Source of the DNA: Chloroflexota bacterium
GTDB taxonomy: Bacteria; Chloroflexota; Anaerolineae; Anaerolineales; Anaerolineaceae
Direction of reading: 5' to 3'
Length of the DNA stretch: 48,841 nucleotides
NCBI GenBank assembly: GCA_012798455.1
Contig: JAAZNC010000064.1
Coordinates: forward strand, 1 to 48,841
How positions within the stretch are numbered: position 1 is the stretch's first letter; each line of letters begins with the position of its first letter. Below the pieces are notes generated by a model. The model was given only the letters and a program-made list of their open reading frames with translations, did no database searches and had not been told where the DNA came from. The position numbers were made by a program, and so were the translations under genes. This document shows positions 45,034 through 48,841 of the stretch, piece after piece.

Positions 45034-46374
45034 CTACTTTCCCAAAATCTGTAGCCAAGCGGCTTGGGTATCATCCAAGGCTTGTTGGGGAGTTTTATCT
45101 CCAATCAAAGCGAGGGAAAGATTGTCAGTAAGAGGTTCCTGTAATTCAAACCACTGGGCACTGGTCGACCAAGTGATAGCATTGGCGTGGGCTGCCTTAA
45201 TAGCATCCACGATCTCCTGCCCTGCAAATTCAATATAAGCAGGATCTTCCAAGGTCGAGTAGCGAACAGGGTCGATGCCACCGACAACGGTATTGTAGCG
45301 GGCAGCAATATCGGGTCGGGCAATGAAATTCAGAAATTCCATGGCTGCATCTGGATGGGGTGCAACTGCCGAAACACCGACCGCAAAACCTGCATTGACA
45401 GATGCAACTACTTTTGCATTGTCACCAGAACCGATCGGTAAGTGCCCCACACCCCATTTGCCAACGATAGATGAGCTTTCCGGATCATCGGTCATGCCAG
45501 GCAGATCAGTCCAGAATTCGACCATAGCAGCTTTTCCGGTGAACCAACCACCCAAGGCTTCATCGAAGGCAACCGCAGAGGCGGTGGGGAGAGCATATTG
45601 TGCCTGTTCAACCATGCCGGTTAATGCTGCAACAGCTTCAGGGCTATTGATGGTGGGATTGCCATCCGCATCAAAGAAAGCACCACCATAGGCACCAAAT
45701 CTGTTCAGGAAGGAACCAATCAGGATCAAGGGGCTCTTGGCACCCATGATCGCGCAACCATATACACCATCTGCAGCACCAGCTTCGGTGATGGCTTTGC
45801 AGGTATTTAGATATTCATCCCAGGTAGCGGGGAAGGTTTGCCCATACATATCGAAGATCTCAGTGTTGTAATAGAGCAGGTGCATATCACCATCAAACGG
45901 GAAGGCATACTTGGAACCATCAATAGTTGTGAAAACATCTTTGAATGTCACAATGAGATCATCAAGTTCCAATACTTCCTCATTTTCTGCATACCAGTCA
46001 TCCAAATTCCTCAACACACCGTTTTCTACCAGGGTGCCCAAACCGGGATACCAAAAATCGACTACATCGTAGTATCCAACTCCTGAGGTAACATCCAATA
46101 CAGCTTTTTCCACAACATTGTCATAAGGAACAACGTCAACGGTAACCTTGCAGCCGGTTTCTTCTTCAAACCATTGGGCAAGATTTTGTGATGCAACTGT
46201 ATGTGGCTGGATCGTTAAGAAGGTAATCTCCTGTCCCTCCAACGGTTTGGCAGCAGATTCTTCTGCGACCACAGGGGCTTCTTCCACTACGGCAGTCTCC
46301 GATTTTGGAGCACATGCTGCGAATATCATAGTGAACAAAACAACAATCGAAAACACTTTCAAAAACTTATTCAC
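45034..46374 (-). CDS. Solute-binding lipoprotein of the polyol importer
   Basis: The 446-aa protein starts at a GTG with GGAGG upstream. It has a lipoprotein signal with lipobox FAAC (Cys21), an acidic linker, and a family-1 binding domain (EITFLTIQPHTVASQNLAQWFEEETG). The ligand-binding FDGDMHLLYYNTEIF stretch resembles binding proteins for polyols and sugar alcohols. It lies second in the operon after the FGGY kinase. The exact ligand is unknown. Confidence 0.93.
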   Translation of the reverse strand: MNKFLKVFSIVVLFTMIFAACAPKSETAVVEEAPVVAEESAAKPLEGQEITFLTIQPHTVASQNLAQWFEEETGCKVTVDVVPYDNVVEKAVLDVTSGVGYYDVVDFWYPGLGTLVENGVLRNLDDWYAENEEVLELDDLIVTFKDVFTTIDGSKYAFPFDGDMHLLYYNTEIFDMYGQTFPATWDEYLNTCKAITEAGAADGVYGCAIMGAKSPLILIGSFLNRFGAYGGAFFDADGNPTINSPEAVAALTGMVEQAQYALPTASAVAFDEALGGWFTGKAAMVEFWTDLPGMTDDPESSSIVGKWGVGHLPIGSGDNAKVVASVNAGFAVGVSAVAPHPDAAMEFLNFIARPDIAARYNTVVGGIDPVRYSTLEDPAYIEFAGQEIVDAIKAAHANAITWSTSAQWFELQEPLTDNLSLALIGDKTPQQALDDTQAAWLQILGK

Positions 46375-46456
46375 GGTTTTTCCTCCATTTTTTATTTACT
46401 GATATTAGAAAAAATCATTCATTAATTTCCTATATTTTGTTCCTCCTTCCTTCTCT

Positions 46457-48013
46457 CTATTTTTCCCATTTTTCAATTCCATAGGTTGAAGTCTTTTCCC
46501 AGATAGGCCAAACAGCCTTAATTAATTCTTTGTAAATCTCATAGATTTGGTCATATTTCGCCTTGTGTTGAATATCCGGAGTAAATTCTTTGCGGATATG
46601 AACCATCTTTTGCACACCTTCGGCGTGATCCTTGAATACGCCTACCGCCACACCGGCATTAATGGCAGCACCACGTGAACCAGAATCACTGCCAGATGGA
46701 ACACGCATAGTATTGCCGGTGCAATCTGCCAGGATCTGGCACCAAACATCATTCTTGGAAGCACCTCCGGATAGATAGGTGATCTCCAGTTTTTCGTTTT
46801 TCAACATACTTTCGTAATTATGACGGGTAGACAAAGCAACTCCCTCGAAGACTGCCCTTAATAGATGAGCTCTTTTATGCCAATCCCCCAGACCAGAGAA
46901 CATACCACGCGCCTCCGGTTTCACGAAAGGTGAACGTTCCCCTTGCAGCAGGGGTAAATAGATTACTCCACCAGAACCGACGGGGATATCCGCGATCTCT
47001 TCAGAAATAATCTCATAGATCGAACAGCCCCTTTGTGCAGCCTGGATACGTTCTGCCTCCAAGAATTCGCGGTCGAACCATTCCAGATTCCCGGCAGCAA
47101 GCTGCGCCATAGAAGTCTTGTAATACACACCCGGCACGTTGTATGCCATCAAACTATAAATACGTTCCGGATCAGGAACAGGATTAGCACTAAGAACCAC
47201 ATGCACCCCTGCGGTGGCTACCGTACTGCCAGCCTCCCCCACCTTGTAGCATCCGGCACCGAGGGCAGAACAAGCGCCATCAAAGGCGCCACTCGCCACC
47301 GGTGTTCCCTCGCATAATCCGGTTTTCTCGGCTGCTTCGCGGGTGACGTATCCGGCAACCTGCCAAGCCGGTACGAGTTCAGGCAGCAGATGACGGTATT
47401 GTGCAATCCCCACCATATCCAACACTTCTTGTGAAAAATCCATGCTGGCATAATCCAATAGCGATACCGATGCCATGGAATAATCAACGCTCAATTTACC
47501 GGTTAGGCAATACTTGGTCCAATCTTTTGAAGTGATATTGACAGCAGCCCTTTCAAGGCTTTCAGTCTCATTATCCATCAACCAGGGAAAGATGGTAACA
47601 GGTCCGATCCCTGCAAACAGGTTCCAGCCCGATTTATCGTAAATGGATTGCAGCAACCCTTGCTCACCCCAACGATCGAGATAAGGTTTTGCACGCCCAT
47701 CCAACCAGATGATCGCATTACGAACCGGATTTCCATTTTTATCCAATAACCAGACACCCCCTCCATGTCCGCTCAACGAGATCCCAGCGATTTCTTTGGG
47801 ATCAATCTTTGAACGGTTGATGACATCCCGGATAGCAGCCGCCATAGCCTCCCATATTTCTTGCATACTCTGCTCTGCCCAACCCGGCTGGGGGTGCAGG
47901 GTTTGTACTTCTTTTGAACTGGAAACAGCAATTTCCTGCCCGTTGAAATCAAAAAGAGTAGCTTTTGTCGTAGTTGTACCATTATCAATTCCAAGCAAAT
48001 ACTTTTTTTGCAT
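46457..48013 (-). CDS. FGGY-family carbohydrate kinase, L-xylulokinase/erythritol-kinase-like
   Basis: The 518-aa kinase has the phosphate-binding start GIDNGTTTTKATLFD, the catalytic Asp in SGAFDGACSALGAG and adenosine motif YLSGGASKNDVWCQILADCTG. Segments such as SGHGGGVWLLDKNGNP, GNLEWFDREF and LLRAVFEGVALSTR resemble L-xylulose kinase (LyxK) and erythritol kinase rather than glycerol kinase. It phosphorylates the imported sugar or polyol and is the first gene of the operon, 98 bases after the -10. The GAGGTGAAGC leader supports the start. Confidence 0.92.
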   Translation of the reverse strand: MQKKYLLGIDNGTTTTKATLFDFNGQEIAVSSSKEVQTLHPQPGWAEQSMQEIWEAMAAAIRDVINRSKIDPKEIAGISLSGHGGGVWLLDKNGNPVRNAIIWLDGRAKPYLDRWGEQGLLQSIYDKSGWNLFAGIGPVTIFPWLMDNETESLERAAVNITSKDWTKYCLTGKLSVDYSMASVSLLDYASMDFSQEVLDMVGIAQYRHLLPELVPAWQVAGYVTREAAEKTGLCEGTPVASGAFDGACSALGAGCYKVGEAGSTVATAGVHVVLSANPVPDPERIYSLMAYNVPGVYYKTSMAQLAAGNLEWFDREFLEAERIQAAQRGCSIYEIISEEIADIPVGSGGVIYLPLLQGERSPFVKPEARGMFSGLGDWHKRAHLLRAVFEGVALSTRHNYESMLKNEKLEITYLSGGASKNDVWCQILADCTGNTMRVPSGSDSGSRGAAINAGVAVGVFKDHAEGVQKMVHIRKEFTPDIQHKAKYDQIYEIYKELIKAVWPIWEKTSTYGIEKWEK

Positions 48014-48186
48014 GCTTCACCTCGGGCATCAGTTTAATATTTGTTCAAAAAGGGGAGAATTTGGTATTTCATCAGTTGTTTATTATGTAGTGTGTTACGT
48101 TTGTACTGACATTATACCATAATTTGTTAATACAATTCAAATGAGGCGGAAATATTTGACGTAAAGGGGGTGACAGGAACCGTTAA
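48014..48186 (-). promoter_or_regulatory. Promoter region of the polyol operon
   Basis: On the minus strand TTGAAT (48135-48140) and TATAAT (48111-48116) are spaced by 18 bases. The stretch 48085-48110 just downstream contains GTA/TAC half-sites (for example GTAGTGTGTTAC) that could bind a GntR/UTRA regulator, but the symmetry is weak. Confidence 0.6.
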
Positions 48187-48819
48187 CTAGTCATTTATAT
48201 ACAATCCACCACTGGCTCGTAGCCAATCTGCAATAGTGTCAACCACCCGATTTACATTGTCGTCAGATACATCCACTTCTACTGAGGGCAAACGAGATGT
48301 TGCCACCAGTTCATGCATACACGCCTGTTCTTCTATGAACTTACCCAGATCATCATATTGGGTAGGGTTGCCGGATACTTTCAGGCGTTCTTCTCTAGCA
48401 ACTTTAAAAGAATCTTCACTGCGCGTGCAGAAAACCAACCTGAAATTGAGTGCTAACAGCCGTTCCTCCAACCATGTGAAATCATAATGTTTCTGGTGCT
48501 CCATCCATTGGTACATGATGGTGGATAGATGAAAGCGATCCACCATCCAGGAGTAATAACGCAACAGTTCAAAGAGATGCGCCCAGGTGCGGTAGGTCTC
48601 CATTGCCAGCTCTTCCTCATCCGGATTGAAATTGATCAGCCCGCGTCCCCAGGGGTAATTGGTGAATGCGCACCATTCGGCGGAAATGATGGGGGAATGG
48701 TAACGATATTTACGTGGTCCGACCACGCGTGGATGTTCATTCAAGGCAAAGGCAATCTCCGTTTTACAGGTCAGTCGTGTGCCTTCCAGGATAATTTTGG
48801 GACAAAGTTTTTCTCCCAT
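48187..48819 (-). CDS. P-loop kinase-like protein with degenerate nucleotide motif
   Basis: The 210-aa protein begins IILEGTRLTCKTEIAFAL, which lines up with the P-loop of thymidylate-kinase-type enzymes (consensus GxxGxGKS/T), but the glycine before the lysine is Cys and the second glycine is lost. A VDRFHLSTIMYQ stretch resembles the DR(Y/F/H) motif of deoxynucleoside kinases, and FCTRSEDSFKVAREER the lid arginine region. I cannot say whether it is active. It has its own AGGATGCGGTT ribosome binding site and lies upstream of the polyol operon promoter. Confidence 0.65.
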   Translation of the reverse strand: MGEKLCPKIILEGTRLTCKTEIAFALNEHPRVVGPRKYRYHSPIISAEWCAFTNYPWGRGLINFNPDEEELAMETYRTWAHLFELLRYYSWMVDRFHLSTIMYQWMEHQKHYDFTWLEERLLALNFRLVFCTRSEDSFKVAREERLKVSGNPTQYDDLGKFIEEQACMHELVATSRLPSVEVDVSDDNVNRVVDTIADWLRASGGLYIND

Positions 48820-48841
48820 AACCGCATCCTAATTAAAATTA

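Noticed and set aside
44952..45104. N-terminal extension of the MalF-type permease
   Set aside because: It runs back into the binding-protein gene and lacks a ribosome binding site; the TTG at 44951 has AGGAG at the right distance.
48085..48110. GTA/TAC half-sites as a GntR operator
   Set aside because: Only three bases at each end are symmetrical, which is too weak to report as a separate site.
1..48841. CRISPR array, tRNA or rRNA genes
   Set aside because: No regularly spaced repeats and no tRNA-like arm patterns or rRNA-like conserved stretches were seen on reading both strands; a covariance-model search was not possible.

Overview
The window is a gene-dense bacterial chromosome segment of moderate G+C with about 38 protein genes and no rRNA, tRNA or CRISPR array that I can recognise. 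The gene content suggests a fermentative anaerobe. It includes lipoprotein-anchored sugar ABC importers, a nucleoside-type BMP/ABC importer, SelB, corrinoid methyltransferases, carbamate kinase with carbamoyltransferases, and a degenerate complex-I-like membrane arm. My best guess is a member of Chloroflexota (Anaerolineae-like). That is inferred from overall protein flavour and is not proven by any marker gene here.

Layout. (1) 1-395: a transposase C-terminal remnant and a short tandem repeat, otherwise empty. (2) 396-6167, minus strand: a sugar operon transcribed from a near-consensus promoter at 6138-6167 that carries a LacI-type operator. Its order is solute-binding lipoprotein, two permeases, GH13 cyclomaltodextrinase-like hydrolase, LacI regulator. 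It has no ATPase gene. (3) 6187-12800, minus strand: selB, a coiled-coil protein, and three overlapping membrane proteins that look like NuoN-, HyfE/NuoK- and NuoL/MrpA-type subunits with key residues changed. (4) 12816-29615, minus strand: a nitrogen/purine-type catabolic region. It holds hydantoinase, an unknown 196-aa protein, a fold-type-II PLP enzyme, a glycosyltransferase, threonine synthase, a complete BMP-type nucleoside ABC transporter, carbamate kinase, a YgeW-like carbamoyltransferase, an ATCase-like carbamoyltransferase, a GntR regulator, an 8-oxoguanine-deaminase-like aminohydrolase and FolD. The set resembles the E. coli ygeW-ygeX-hyuA-yqeA-ssnA purine-degradation locus. (5) 29732-34455, plus strand: UDP-glucose dehydrogenase, an M29 aminopeptidase, then a corrinoid protein and a URO-D-type methyltransferase fused to a thioredoxin-like domain, behind a promoter flanked by palindromic operators. 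(6) 34532-48116, minus strand: a 13-gene polyol/sugar operon. It holds an FGGY kinase, a solute-binding protein, two permeases, two GntR regulators, paired ATPases, an aldo/keto reductase, a 2-hydroxyacid dehydrogenase, a DeoC aldolase, a zinc alcohol dehydrogenase and a second URO-D-type methyltransferase. It converges on region 5 at a shared terminator. (7) 48187-48819: a kinase-like protein with a degenerate P-loop.

How they may work together. Regions 5 and 6 suggest that a methylated (or methyl-yielding) sugar or polyol is imported, phosphorylated, oxidised and cleaved, with methyl groups passed through the corrinoid protein. Region 4 suggests import of purines or nucleosides, deamination and ring opening, and ATP recovery through carbamoyl phosphate and carbamate kinase. 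Both pathway readings are inference from gene content. The strongest direct sequence signals are the operator palindromes, the paired promoters and operators, the URO-D/thioredoxin fusion and the residue losses in the complex-I-like and ABC ATPase genes.
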